A DNA stretch of 64,000 nucleotides, from assembly GCA_023411555.1 (NCBI GenBank), contig JAEYOQ010000059.1, positions 186,001 to 250,000 on the forward strand, written 5' to 3'. The DNA comes from Bacillota bacterium (GTDB lineage: Bacteria; Bacillota; Clostridia; Lachnospirales; Lachnospiraceae). Shown in pieces: positions 17,664 through 25,931 of the stretch (its first letter is position 1; each line of letters starts with the position of its first letter). The position numbers and the translations under genes were made by a program. Under the pieces are notes generated by a model. It ran no database searches, was not told the DNA's origin, and saw nothing but the letters and a program-made list of their open reading frames with translations.

Positions 17664-18800
17664 ATGGACAAGAAAAAAATATTATCAATCAAGGATTTAT
17701 CCATCTCCTTTACCACCTCTGCCGGTGAGGTGAATGTCATCCGAGGTATGAATCTTTCTCTCTATAAGGGCGAGACTCTTGCCATCGTTGGTGAAAGCGG
17801 CAGTGGTAAGTCTGTTACGGTAAAAGCGATTATGGGTATCCTCAGTAGTAATGGAAGAATTAACAGCGGTAGTATTACTTTTACCTACAACCGCGATGGG
17901 GAAGAGGTGACTAAGGAGTTACTCAGCCTTACCAAAAAAGAGATGAGAAGGCATATCAACGGCAAGCGTATCGCCATGGTATTTCAGGATCCGATGACCT
18001 CCTTAAATCCGACCATGACAATCGGTGCTCAGATTATGGAGGGGATGATCTATCACTATAGAACCCCGAAGAAAGAAGCTTATGAAAAGGCGATTAAGCT
18101 TTTGGAGCTGGTAGGGATAACAGACCCAGAGAAGCGGATGAAGAATTATCCACATCAGCTGTCCGGAGGTATGCGTCAAAGAGTGGTAATTGCCATTGCG
18201 CTTTCCTGTGATCCTGAGCTATTGATCTGTGATGAGCCAACCACGGCACTGGATGTTACCATTCAAGCAAAGATCCTAGAGCTGATCAAAGAGATTCAGG
18301 CAAAGACAGGAATCTCTGTTATCTATATTACCCATGATTTGGGTGTAGTAGCAAAGGTTGCTGATTATGTTGAGGTTATGTATGCCGGTAAGGTAGTAGA
18401 AATGGGTACGACACAGGAGATCTTCTACGAGCCAAGACACCCTTATACCTGGGGACTCTTATCAGCAATGCCGGATCTAAACAGTAGTGATGATAAGCTA
18501 TATACCATTCCGGGAAGCCCGCCGAATCTTCTCCATATGGTGGAGGGTGATTCCTTTGCACCTCGTAATATCTATGCTCTTAATATTGATTTAAAGAAGG
18601 AACCTCCCATGTTCCGTATCTCTGATACCCATTATGCAGCGACCTGGCTGCTCCATGAGAAGGCACCTAAGGTTACCATGCCTGAGGAGCTGAAGAAGAG
18701 AATTGATATGATGCTAGGACAAGAGGAAGATACTCTTATGAGGGCATCTTCCTATGAACAAGCGGAGCAAGTCTTATCTGATGAAAAGGAGGCAAGATGA
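17664..18800 (+). CDS. oppD: Oligopeptide ABC transporter ATPase
   Basis: This is one of the two cytoplasmic ATPases of the transporter. Walker A is GESGSGKS, the signature is LSGGMRQR, Walker B is LLICDEPTTALD and the switch His is in YITHDLG. The C-terminal oligopeptide-transport domain begins after residue 265. The cysteines that many OppD/DppD proteins have in CPFAPRC are replaced (SFAPRN), and the end reads SDTHYAATWLLHEKAP, as in streptococcal AmiE. This is therefore an Ami-like protein without the cysteine cluster. Its last codons overlap oppF as ATGA. Confidence 0.93.
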   Translation: MDKKKILSIKDLSISFTTSAGEVNVIRGMNLSLYKGETLAIVGESGSGKSVTVKAIMGILSSNGRINSGSITFTYNRDGEEVTKELLSLTKKEMRRHINGKRIAMVFQDPMTSLNPTMTIGAQIMEGMIYHYRTPKKEAYEKAIKLLELVGITDPEKRMKNYPHQLSGGMRQRVVIAIALSCDPELLICDEPTTALDVTIQAKILELIKEIQAKTGISVIYITHDLGVVAKVADYVEVMYAGKVVEMGTTQEIFYEPRHPYTWGLLSAMPDLNSSDDKLYTIPGSPPNLLHMVEGDSFAPRNIYALNIDLKKEPPMFRISDTHYAATWLLHEKAPKVTMPEELKKRIDMMLGQEEDTLMRASSYEQAEQVLSDEKEAR

Positions 18801-19729
18801 TGATGGATGAAAGAAAGCCTCTTTTACAGGTTAATAACCTAAAACAGCATTTTCGAGTGAATCGTAAGTTCACGGTTCGGGCGGTGGACGGAGTGTCCTT
18901 TGAGATCTATCCCGGTGAGACCTATGGCTTAGTTGGTGAATCCGGTAGCGGTAAGTCAACCATCGGTCGTTCGATTATCCGGCTCTACGAGCCTACCTCC
19001 GGTGAGGTGATATTTGACGGAAAGAATATCTCGGGAAAGCTGTCGGCCAAGGATACACAGCATCTTAGAACGAAGATGCAGATGATATTTCAGGATCCCA
19101 TGGCTTGTCTGAATCCCAGAAAAAAGGTCATGGATATTATCGCCCAGGGACTGGATATTCACCACCTTTATAAGACCCAGGAGGAGCGAAGAGAGAAGGT
19201 ATATCAAATCCTTGATATGGTGGGGCTGGCCAGTGAGCATGCCGATCGATATCCCCATCAATTCTCCGGTGGACAGAGACAGCGTATCGGAATTGCCAGA
19301 GCCTTAATTATGAACCCGAATCTAATTATCGCTGACGAAGCGATCAGTGCTCTCGATGTATCCATTCAGGCACAGGTGGTTAATCTGATGAAGGATATTC
19401 AGACAAAGACCAATACGGCGTACTTATTCATAGCCCATGATTTATCGATGGTGAAGTATATCTCCGACCGAATCGGCGTACTTCATCTGGGACACCTGGT
19501 TGAGACTGGAACCAAGGATGAGATTTTTGATAATCCGATTCATCCCTATACCAAATCCTTGCTGTCAGCTATCCCTCAGCCAAATCCGATTGCTGAGAAG
19601 AAAAGGATTGCAATCAGCTACGATTACCGTTCCAGTGGCATCGATTATCATAAGGGAATCAAGCAGCATGTTGGCGGACAGCATTATGTACTGGCTACTC
19701 CAGAGGAGCTGGCTGCCTGGACCAGATAA
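18797..19729 (+). CDS. oppF: Oligopeptide ABC transporter ATPase
   Basis: This is the second ATPase, heterodimer partner of OppD. It has Walker A GESGSGKS, signature FSGGQRQR, Walker B LIIADEAISALD and IAHDLSMV. At 310 residues it has a short C-terminal extension (AISYDYRSSGIDYHKG, then VGGQHYVLATPEE) like AmiF and no cysteine motif. ATG 18797 overlaps the oppD stop by four bases. This is the last gene of the operon, followed by a terminator. Confidence 0.93.
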   Translation: MMMDERKPLLQVNNLKQHFRVNRKFTVRAVDGVSFEIYPGETYGLVGESGSGKSTIGRSIIRLYEPTSGEVIFDGKNISGKLSAKDTQHLRTKMQMIFQDPMACLNPRKKVMDIIAQGLDIHHLYKTQEERREKVYQILDMVGLASEHADRYPHQFSGGQRQRIGIARALIMNPNLIIADEAISALDVSIQAQVVNLMKDIQTKTNTAYLFIAHDLSMVKYISDRIGVLHLGHLVETGTKDEIFDNPIHPYTKSLLSAIPQPNPIAEKKRIAISYDYRSSGIDYHKGIKQHVGGQHYVLATPEELAAWTR

Positions 19730-19769
19730 GAGTCACTAGGCTTATATTTATTATATAAAAGATAAGGAT

Positions 19770-19844
19770 AACAGCATCCTATGACAGATAGGATTCCGGA
19801 TCGATTATTAACGTCCGGTAATCTAACTGCAGGGATGCTGTTTT
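19770..19844 (+). terminator. Terminator of the opp operon
   Basis: AACAGCATCC pairs with GGATGCTGTT around a branched loop that holds a second hairpin (CCGG...CCGG), and four T end the structure. Confidence 0.7.
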
Positions 19845-19847
19845 CAT

Positions 19848-20053
19848 GTTACTGTTCTCAGCCTTATTAGTATTGAGGTGCTAGTATTTCGGCAAAGGAT
19901 TTCCGAGCGGAGTATTTGCGTTCGTCAGTACTTAGGCTCTGTATTTTAGAGCCTTATGTACTGCTACGTAACGCAACTAAGCGAAAGCGTCTCCGAGCGG
20001 GAACCTTTGTCGAAATACTAACATCATTTCTAGCTAGCTGTGAACAGTAACGT
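19848..20053 (+). repeat. 206-bp imperfect palindrome between genes
   Basis: The left end GTTACTGTTC is mirrored by GAACAGTAAC at the right end. Inside, TAGTATTTCGGCAAAGG faces CCTTTGTCGAAATACTA, CCGAGCGG faces CTCCGAGCGGG, CAGTACTTAGGCTCT faces AGAGCCTTATGTACTG. The element could fold into one long hairpin. It has no gene, and no transposase is nearby, so it resembles a miniature inverted-repeat element or a large bidirectional structure. Confidence 0.75.
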
Positions 20054-20153
20054 TTTCTTTGTCTGAAAATCTTGTACCACTTTCTTTCTCGTTGATAAAT
20101 TATCCCTAAAATGTTATACTAATCCACAGAGAAATGAGAGGAGTGGGCTGTTT

Positions 20154-21182
20154 ATGAAATATCCGAAGCTACTGGAACCGGGCTATAAGATTGGGGTTAC
20201 AGCAACCTCGGCAGGCTTTACAGAGGAAACAGATCTGATACGCTTGGAAAGCGGGATAAAGCATTTTAGCGATCTGGGATATCCGGTGGTCGTAACAGAT
20301 AATGTCAGGAAATGTGAGAAGGGACGAAGCTCCGACGGACTCACAAGGGCGCAGGAATTGCAGCAATTGGTACAAAATCCGGAGGTAAGAGCGATTCTTG
20401 CAGCTAGTGGCGGTGATTACCTGTTTGAAATGCTTCCCCATCTTAACTTTGAATTAATGAAAGAAAACCCCAAGTGGGTGCAGGGGTTTTCCGATACAAC
20501 AGGACTTGTATTTACGATAACTACAAACCTGGATATAGCAACGATTTACGGGAATAACTTTAGTTCCTTTGGAATGGGTGAATGGCATAGCTCACTCTAT
20601 GATAATCTACGTATTCTTGAGGGAAAGAATATAGTTCAGCATAGCTTTGATTATTTTCAGGATGGATACCATCCAAGAATCACAGGGCTGGAGGGCTTTG
20701 TTCCGGAGAAGGAGGTAGAGTGGATTAATCTCTATCCGACTAACTATGGTTCCAATACGGAACTAACAATCAATGGACGGGCTCTTGGAGGATGTCTGGA
20801 TGTGTGCCTTAATCTGGTGGGGACTAGATATGATAAGGTAAAAGAATTTGCTCATAAATATCAACAGGATAAAATACTATGGTTTTTAGAAAGCTATGCA
20901 TTAAATACCGAGGCTTTAGTACGGGGACTGTGGCAGCTAAAGGAAGCCGGCTGGTTTAACCATGCCGCAGGTTTCGTCTTCGGACGACCCTGTATGTATA
21001 ATACTGATAACGATACCTCCTACAAGGATGCGGTTTTAGAAGTGCTAGGTAGCTTTGATCTGCCGATTATCTTAGAGGCAGATATCGGACATAAACCACC
21101 TCAATTTACTATGATCAATGGTGCAATTACCTGCATTAAAAGTTGCGGTGGAAAAGGTAGCATGAATTTCGAAAGAAGGTAA
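20154..21182 (+). CDS. LD-carboxypeptidase (peptidase family S66)
   Basis: This 342-residue cytoplasmic serine peptidase resembles LdcA/MccF, enzymes that trim L,D-linked residues from muropeptides during wall recycling or cleave microcin-C-like compounds. The nucleophile serine is in WVQGFSDTTGL (about residue 115). The Glu and His of the S66 triad are likely in NTEALVRGLWQL and ADIGHKPPQFT. Ribosome site GAGGAG precedes ATG 20154. It is 8 bases from an LTA-synthase-like gene, so both probably serve the cell envelope. Which S66 activity it has is not clear from sequence. Confidence 0.87.
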   Translation: MKYPKLLEPGYKIGVTATSAGFTEETDLIRLESGIKHFSDLGYPVVVTDNVRKCEKGRSSDGLTRAQELQQLVQNPEVRAILAASGGDYLFEMLPHLNFELMKENPKWVQGFSDTTGLVFTITTNLDIATIYGNNFSSFGMGEWHSSLYDNLRILEGKNIVQHSFDYFQDGYHPRITGLEGFVPEKEVEWINLYPTNYGSNTELTINGRALGGCLDVCLNLVGTRYDKVKEFAHKYQQDKILWFLESYALNTEALVRGLWQLKEAGWFNHAAGFVFGRPCMYNTDNDTSYKDAVLEVLGSFDLPIILEADIGHKPPQFTMINGAITCIKSCGGKGSMNFERR

Positions 21183-21190
21183 ATGGGTGG

Positions 21191-23485
21191 ATGGAGAAGG
21201 AACAGGAGATGACGAATAACAGCGATAATATAATCCAGGCTACAGGGAGCCAGGAGAAGGAGCCGGATGTAAAGGCCGGGCAACCGGAGAATGGTGATTT
21301 GCTGGAAAATAAGGAACTTAAGACTAAGGAAGAAGCTCCTACGCAGAAAGTGAAGCCCAGTACAATGGGTGTAAGTATCCAAGGGACGCTAGGGAAGATC
21401 GGTGATTTTATATCGGGTAGAAGCCGTAGGGGAAAGGACCAAATCTTAGGCGGAGCCTTATACTCATTTCTATATTTTGCTGGTTTGCTGATTTATCTGG
21501 AAGTAATATTTCATTTTCTAGTCTACCGAAGTTTAGACAGTAAGATTATCTATCCGATTATTTTTGCAATTCCCTTAGGAGCGATTCTGGCTTTTATTAC
21601 AGGGCTTTTCACTGCAAAGGTAAATAAATTTGTGGTCTGGGTTGTTTCAGCTGGTTTATGTATTGTATATCTGGTACAACTGGTTTATTTTTATGTCTTT
21701 AAGGTGTTCTTTTCCTTTCAGATCATGGGTATGGCCGATGATGCGATATCGGAATTCGGAGCTGATATTATTACAGCCGTTAAAAGTAATTTTGGCGGGT
21801 TGATTATTCTCCTCCTGCCCTTGGTATTATTAGGGGTTTTTATCAGCAATCGTATGGCTTACGGTCAGCGTAAAATCAAGGAGCAGAGCATATTACTGGG
21901 AGGATCGGTAATATTTCATCTGCTTGCCTTGGCGTCCCTGCTTCTATATGGTAAGATGGATTATTCTCCCTATGATCTCTACTATCATTCTAGGGTTCAG
22001 GATCTGTTGGGCCAGCAGCTTGGTGTGACGACCATGACAAGGATGGATATCCTAAAGCTTCTTTCACCAGAGGATGAGCTGGTATTGGCAGATACTAGGA
22101 ATGTTAATACTCCGATACCAACCATGATCCCTACACCTGCAGTAACACCTGCAATAACACCTGTGGCAGAACCGGCCATACCAGCAGCAAAGGCGGATCT
22201 AACTCCTACACCGACGCCTTTGCCTACACCGACTCCGATTGATACTTCTCCGAATGTTATGGATATTGATTTTGCAGCTTTAGCTAATAAGGAGAAGAAT
22301 AAGACAATAAAGACCCTCCATAATTATTTCGCCTCAGTTACTCCAACCAATAAGAATGAGTATACCGGTAAATTCAAGGGCTATAACCTGATTATGATTA
22401 CAGCCGAAGGCTTTTCTCCCTATGCCATTCACGAAGAGAAGACGCCTACCTTATATCGTTTGGTGAGAGAGGGATTTGTATTTAATAATTTTTATACTGC
22501 TTTATGGCAGACTAGTACTAGTGACGGAGAATATGTGGCTATGACTGGATTGATTCCTCAGGGAACAAGAAGCATGTATCGTGGCAGAAAGAATTTGTGG
22601 CCCTTCTCCCTAGGACATCAGTTTAATCAAATAGGGGTAGCCAGTAAAGCCTACCATAACCATTCTTATACTTATTACCAGAGAAATGAAACACATACGA
22701 ATCAGGGATATATCTGGAAGGCTAAGGGCAATGGTCTTGATTTACCAAGTAAAGGTTGGCCGGGCTCAGACTTGGAGATGATTGATGCAACAGTAGACGA
22801 GTTCGTAAAAGAAGATCAATTCCATGTCTATTACCTTACCGTAAGTGGACATATGAATTATACCTTTAGTGGTAACAGTATGGCTTCGAGGAATAAACAG
22901 TTGGTCCAGGATCTGCCTTACTCCCAGGATGCCAAGGCTTATATTGCCTGTCAGATGGAATTGGACAAGGCTCTTGAAGCGCTCCTGGCAAGGCTTGAGG
23001 CAGCAGGTGTCGCAGAGCGCACAGTGATAGCCCTTAGTGCGGATCATTACCCCTACGGCTGGGAAAAATACAAGCTCGATGAGCTGGCTGGTCATGATAT
23101 TGATCCCAACTTTGAGATTTATAGAAATCATTTTATTCTCTGGTGTCCGGGAATGGAGGAGAATATCATAATCGATGAGCCCTGCTCCAGTATGGATATT
23201 CTGCCCACCCTATCCAATCTCTTTGGTCTGGAATATGACTCTCGCCTCCTTATGGGGCAGGATATCCTGTCCGACGCAGAGCCTTTGGTTGTATTGTCAA
23301 ACCGTAGCTTTATCACGGATAAGGTGATGTACAATTCAGCAACCAGGGAGACAACACTATTAACAGATGAGCCTTTACCTAAGGATTACATCAATAATCT
23401 GAATAAAATTGTAAAGAATAAATTTTCTGTATCTAAGAGCATTCTTGAAGAGGACTATTATAGATACGTATTCCCCCAGGAATAG
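21191..23485 (+). CDS. LTA-synthase-family membrane sulfatase
   Basis: This 764-residue protein has a charged cytoplasmic N-terminus (about 90 residues), five predicted helices between about 90 and 265, a Pro/Thr-rich linker (about 310-355, PTPTPLPTPTPID) and an extracellular sulfatase-fold domain from about 395. LTA synthases move glycerol phosphate from phosphatidylglycerol onto lipoteichoic acid. The catalytic Thr is probably in QTSTSDGEY, and metal ligands are in ITAEGFS and SADHYPYG. LtaS proteins usually have a short linker and about 650 residues, so this one is enlarged at the N-terminus and linker. A role in polyglycerol-phosphate or other phospho-glycan transfer is inferred. Confidence 0.85.
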   Translation: MEKEQEMTNNSDNIIQATGSQEKEPDVKAGQPENGDLLENKELKTKEEAPTQKVKPSTMGVSIQGTLGKIGDFISGRSRRGKDQILGGALYSFLYFAGLLIYLEVIFHFLVYRSLDSKIIYPIIFAIPLGAILAFITGLFTAKVNKFVVWVVSAGLCIVYLVQLVYFYVFKVFFSFQIMGMADDAISEFGADIITAVKSNFGGLIILLLPLVLLGVFISNRMAYGQRKIKEQSILLGGSVIFHLLALASLLLYGKMDYSPYDLYYHSRVQDLLGQQLGVTTMTRMDILKLLSPEDELVLADTRNVNTPIPTMIPTPAVTPAITPVAEPAIPAAKADLTPTPTPLPTPTPIDTSPNVMDIDFAALANKEKNKTIKTLHNYFASVTPTNKNEYTGKFKGYNLIMITAEGFSPYAIHEEKTPTLYRLVREGFVFNNFYTALWQTSTSDGEYVAMTGLIPQGTRSMYRGRKNLWPFSLGHQFNQIGVASKAYHNHSYTYYQRNETHTNQGYIWKAKGNGLDLPSKGWPGSDLEMIDATVDEFVKEDQFHVYYLTVSGHMNYTFSGNSMASRNKQLVQDLPYSQDAKAYIACQMELDKALEALLARLEAAGVAERTVIALSADHYPYGWEKYKLDELAGHDIDPNFEIYRNHFILWCPGMEENIIIDEPCSSMDILPTLSNLFGLEYDSRLLMGQDILSDAEPLVVLSNRSFITDKVMYNSATRETTLLTDEPLPKDYINNLNKIVKNKFSVSKSILEEDYYRYVFPQE

Positions 23486-23699
23486 GAGACAAAAGCCTGT
23501 TTCTAAACAGCAGATTGCTTAAATGGAAGAAGGATGATAATTAGTATTAGTATAATAGCCTATCGATCTTCAGTGCCCTTCTAGTGATTATAGCTTTAAG
23601 GGATATTGTATGGATGTTGCATGAATGTTGCATGAATTTCATAATTTGTTATATTAGCACTTGATTTTGTAAATACTATATGCTATTATAAGTCAACAG

Positions 23700-23736
23700 C
23701 AAAGGTGTTGTTTCATTACAATACCTTTGTCTTTTT
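23700..23736 (+). terminator. Terminator downstream of the LTA-synthase-like gene
   Basis: CAAAGGTGTTG pairs with CAATACCTTTG and is followed by TCTTTTT. The 200 bases before it (23486-23699) contain a short direct repeat, ATGTTGCATGA, and nothing else I can name. Confidence 0.7.
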
Positions 23737-23764
23737 ATAATCTAATAGATTTATCGGCTAAGAA

Positions 23765-24009
23765 GGAGACTTTATTCTACCCAATAATCGAACGACAGGA
23801 ATGGTGAGCCACCGACTGAGAGCACACCTATGGTGATAAGTAGAATACGGAACACTCCGGAGCCCGCGAATTGAACGATCAGTAGGTTCGCGCGTGACAC
23901 GCGTTAAGTGTAAGTAAGTGGAGAGCTATGCTCTCAATGCGGGTGGTACCGCGGGAAATTCGACTTCTCGTCCCGAAGAATGCAAATATGCATTCTTCGG
24001 GGCTTTTTT
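23765..24009 (+). promoter_or_regulatory. T-box riboswitch with overlapping Glu (GAA) and Asn (AAC) specifiers
   Basis: The leader has all T-box parts. Stem I is closed by GGAG (23765-23768) with CTCC (23855-23858) and by ATTCTAC with GTAGAAT (23840-23846). Between these helices, the 3' side of the specifier loop reads ACGGAACA. There GAA (23850-23852) and AAC (23851-23853) overlap by one base shift. The T-box core GGGTGGTACCGCG is at 23941-23953, and a terminator, CCCGAAGAATGC/GCATTCTTCGGG plus a T run, is at 23972-24009. Uncharged tRNA should stabilise the antiterminator and switch on aspS2-gatCAB. Dual tRNA-Asn/tRNA-Glu sensing is known from the equivalent Clostridium acetobutylicum leader. 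Confidence 0.93.
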
Positions 24010-24139
24010 GATTCATAAAATTAATAAGCGTTTGAGAATCTTATAGCCTAAAAGAATGCAATACAAGATACTTGGCCACGTATCGATGGTAGTCGGAGCC
24101 ATCAAAAGCAGGATAAAGCTAGTGGGCAATTATTAAGTT

Positions 24140-24167
24140 GATTGATAAAATCATTGATTTTTCAATC
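24140..24167 (+). repeat. Partial copy of the GATTGAAAAATC inverted repeat
   Basis: GATTGATAAAATC-ATT-GATTTTTCAATC matches the palindromes at 28.9 and 40.8 kb except for one extra T in the left arm. It lies between the T-box terminator and the aspS2 start. Confidence 0.6.
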
Positions 24168-24214
24168 ACCAAATACAACATATAACAGGTTATGAGAAAG
24201 GAATGAATGTTTAT

Positions 24215-25549
24215 ATGGAATTTATAACAGGTGTAAAACAGAAGGAAGCTAAGGAAATCAGTGATATTCTAACACAGGAGATCAAGGGGAGCGTAAAAAT
24301 AAATGGCTTCATCCATACTATTCGACATATGGGCGAGGTTGCCTTTGTTGTTCTTCGTAAAAGAGAAGGCTTAGTACAATGTGTGTATGAAGAAGGGGTT
24401 ACCGAGGCTAGTCTTAAGGAACTAAAAGAAGGAATGACAATTGAAGCAGAAGGAATTCTCCATGAAGAAGAGCGTGCACCACAAGGCTTCGAGGTGAGAC
24501 TGACAAAGGTGAAAATACTGACCTCACCCAAGGAAGGTTCTATGCTGCCTCTTCCAATCTCAAAATGGAAGATGAAGACCTCACTGGAGACAAAACTGAA
24601 TTATCGTCCAATCTCTCTTCGTAATATCAGAGAGAGAGCTATCTTTAAGCTTCAGGAGGGAATCGTAAGAGGCTTTCGTGATTTCTTATATTCTCAGGGC
24701 TTTACCGAAATAAGAACACCGAAGATTGTAGCAGGAAATGCGGAGGGTGGAGCGAATGTTTTTAAGCTGGAGTACTTTGGAAGCAAAGCCTTTTTAGCTC
24801 AGAGCCCCCAGTTTTATAAGCAAACCATGGTTGGAGTCTATGACAGAGTCTTTGAAGCGGCTCCGGTATTCCGTGCGGAGAAGCATAATACCACAAGACA
24901 TCTAAATGAATATACAAGTTTGGATTTTGAGATGGGATACATCGATGGCTTTGAGGATATCATGGCCATGGAGACAGAGATGCTTCGATCTGTATTCTCT
25001 CTCCTGGCGGAGCAGTATGAGAAGGAATTAAAGCTCCTTGAGGTTACGTTGCCTGATGTATCAAGAATTCCGGCAGTCCGTTTCGATGAGGCTAAGCGTC
25101 TTGTGTCTGAAAAGTATGACCGAAAAATCAAAAACCCCTATGATTTGGAGCCAGAGGAGGAGGTATTAATCGGAAGATACTTTAAAGAAGAGTATGGCAG
25201 TGATCTGGTATTTGTCACCCATTATCCCTCTAAGAAAAGACCCTTCTATGCCATGGATGATCCTTCTGATCCTAAGTTCACCTTGAGTTTTGATCTTCTC
25301 TTTAAGGGGATGGAGATAACTACCGGGGGACAACGAATTCATGACTATGAAGCTCAGGTAGCAAAGATGATGGCTAGAGGGATGAATCCAGATGAGTTCT
25401 CGAACTTCCTCATGATTCATAAGCATGGTATGCCGCCACATGGTGGTCTTGGAATTGGCTTGGAGCGATTAACGATGAAGCTTTTAGATGAGACGAACGT
25501 AAGGGAGACTGCGATGTTTCCTCGTGATCTGTCGAGACTGGAGCCCTAA
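24215..25549 (+). CDS. aspS2: Archaeal-type, probably non-discriminating aspartyl-tRNA synthetase
   Basis: This class II synthetase charges tRNA-Asp and, if non-discriminating, misacylates tRNA-Asn with Asp for GatCAB to amidate. It has an OB-fold anticodon domain (residues about 15-105) and a catalytic core with motif 2 FRAEKHNTTRHLNEYT and motif 3 near the end (GLGIGLERLTM). The ending PPHGGLGIG with MFPRDLSRLEP is that of archaeal-type AspRS, and the bacterial-type insertion domain is absent. The length is 444 residues. ATG 24215 gives the family start MEFITG; ATG 24203 is only one base from AGAAAGG and is less likely. It is followed by gatC, gatA and gatB behind an Asn/Glu T-box, which argues for the tRNA-Asn role. 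Confidence 0.88.
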   Translation: MEFITGVKQKEAKEISDILTQEIKGSVKINGFIHTIRHMGEVAFVVLRKREGLVQCVYEEGVTEASLKELKEGMTIEAEGILHEEERAPQGFEVRLTKVKILTSPKEGSMLPLPISKWKMKTSLETKLNYRPISLRNIRERAIFKLQEGIVRGFRDFLYSQGFTEIRTPKIVAGNAEGGANVFKLEYFGSKAFLAQSPQFYKQTMVGVYDRVFEAAPVFRAEKHNTTRHLNEYTSLDFEMGYIDGFEDIMAMETEMLRSVFSLLAEQYEKELKLLEVTLPDVSRIPAVRFDEAKRLVSEKYDRKIKNPYDLEPEEEVLIGRYFKEEYGSDLVFVTHYPSKKRPFYAMDDPSDPKFTLSFDLLFKGMEITTGGQRIHDYEAQVAKMMARGMNPDEFSNFLMIHKHGMPPHGGLGIGLERLTMKLLDETNVRETAMFPRDLSRLEP

Positions 25550-25591
25550 TTGAATTATATTAACATGATGCAATAGAAAGGTGGTATTTTT

Positions 25592-25879
25592 ATGAAGATA
25601 ACAGAGGAAACGGTACAGTATGTAGCAGCCCTTGCAAAGCTTACCATCTCTGAGGAAGAGAAGGAAAAGGTAGCGCAGGATCTGGATCATATCCTGGGAT
25701 ATATAGAGACAATGAATGGTTTGGATACAGAAGGTGTCGAACCTATGTCACATGTACTTCCGGTGAAGAATGTATTTCGTGAAGATGAGGTAACCAATAC
25801 CGATCATCGTGAGGAGCTGTTAAGGAATGCGCCGAAGCGAATAGAAGGAAGCTTTGCGGTTCCAAAGACAGTAGAGTAG
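25592..25879 (+). CDS. gatC: Asp-tRNA(Asn)/Glu-tRNA(Gln) amidotransferase subunit C
   Basis: This small 95-residue helper subunit wraps between GatA and GatB and stabilises the complex. The conserved features are the start ITEETVQYVAALAKL, the LDHILGYIETMNGLD helix, the TEGVEPMSHV segment and the proline-rich type ending RIEGSFAVPKTVE. It lies 43 bases after aspS2. Confidence 0.93.
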   Translation: MKITEETVQYVAALAKLTISEEEKEKVAQDLDHILGYIETMNGLDTEGVEPMSHVLPVKNVFREDEVTNTDHREELLRNAPKRIEGSFAVPKTVE

Positions 25880-25931
25880 AGATTTCCCATTAGTGGATAA
25901 GAATAGAAATGATTTGGATGGAGGCTAATAT

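Noticed and set aside
19848..20053. Insertion sequence
   Set aside because: The element is a 206-bp palindrome without any transposase frame; at most it could be a miniature element.
23486..23699. Possible small RNA or peptide gene in the gap after the LTA-synthase-like gene
   Set aside because: Only a short direct repeat and AT-rich sequence are seen; no ribosome site with a sensible frame.
23878..23910. The GC-rich segment with GCGCGTGACACGCG as a separate terminator
   Set aside because: It lies inside the T-box leader between stem I and the antiterminator and is explained as stem II/III.
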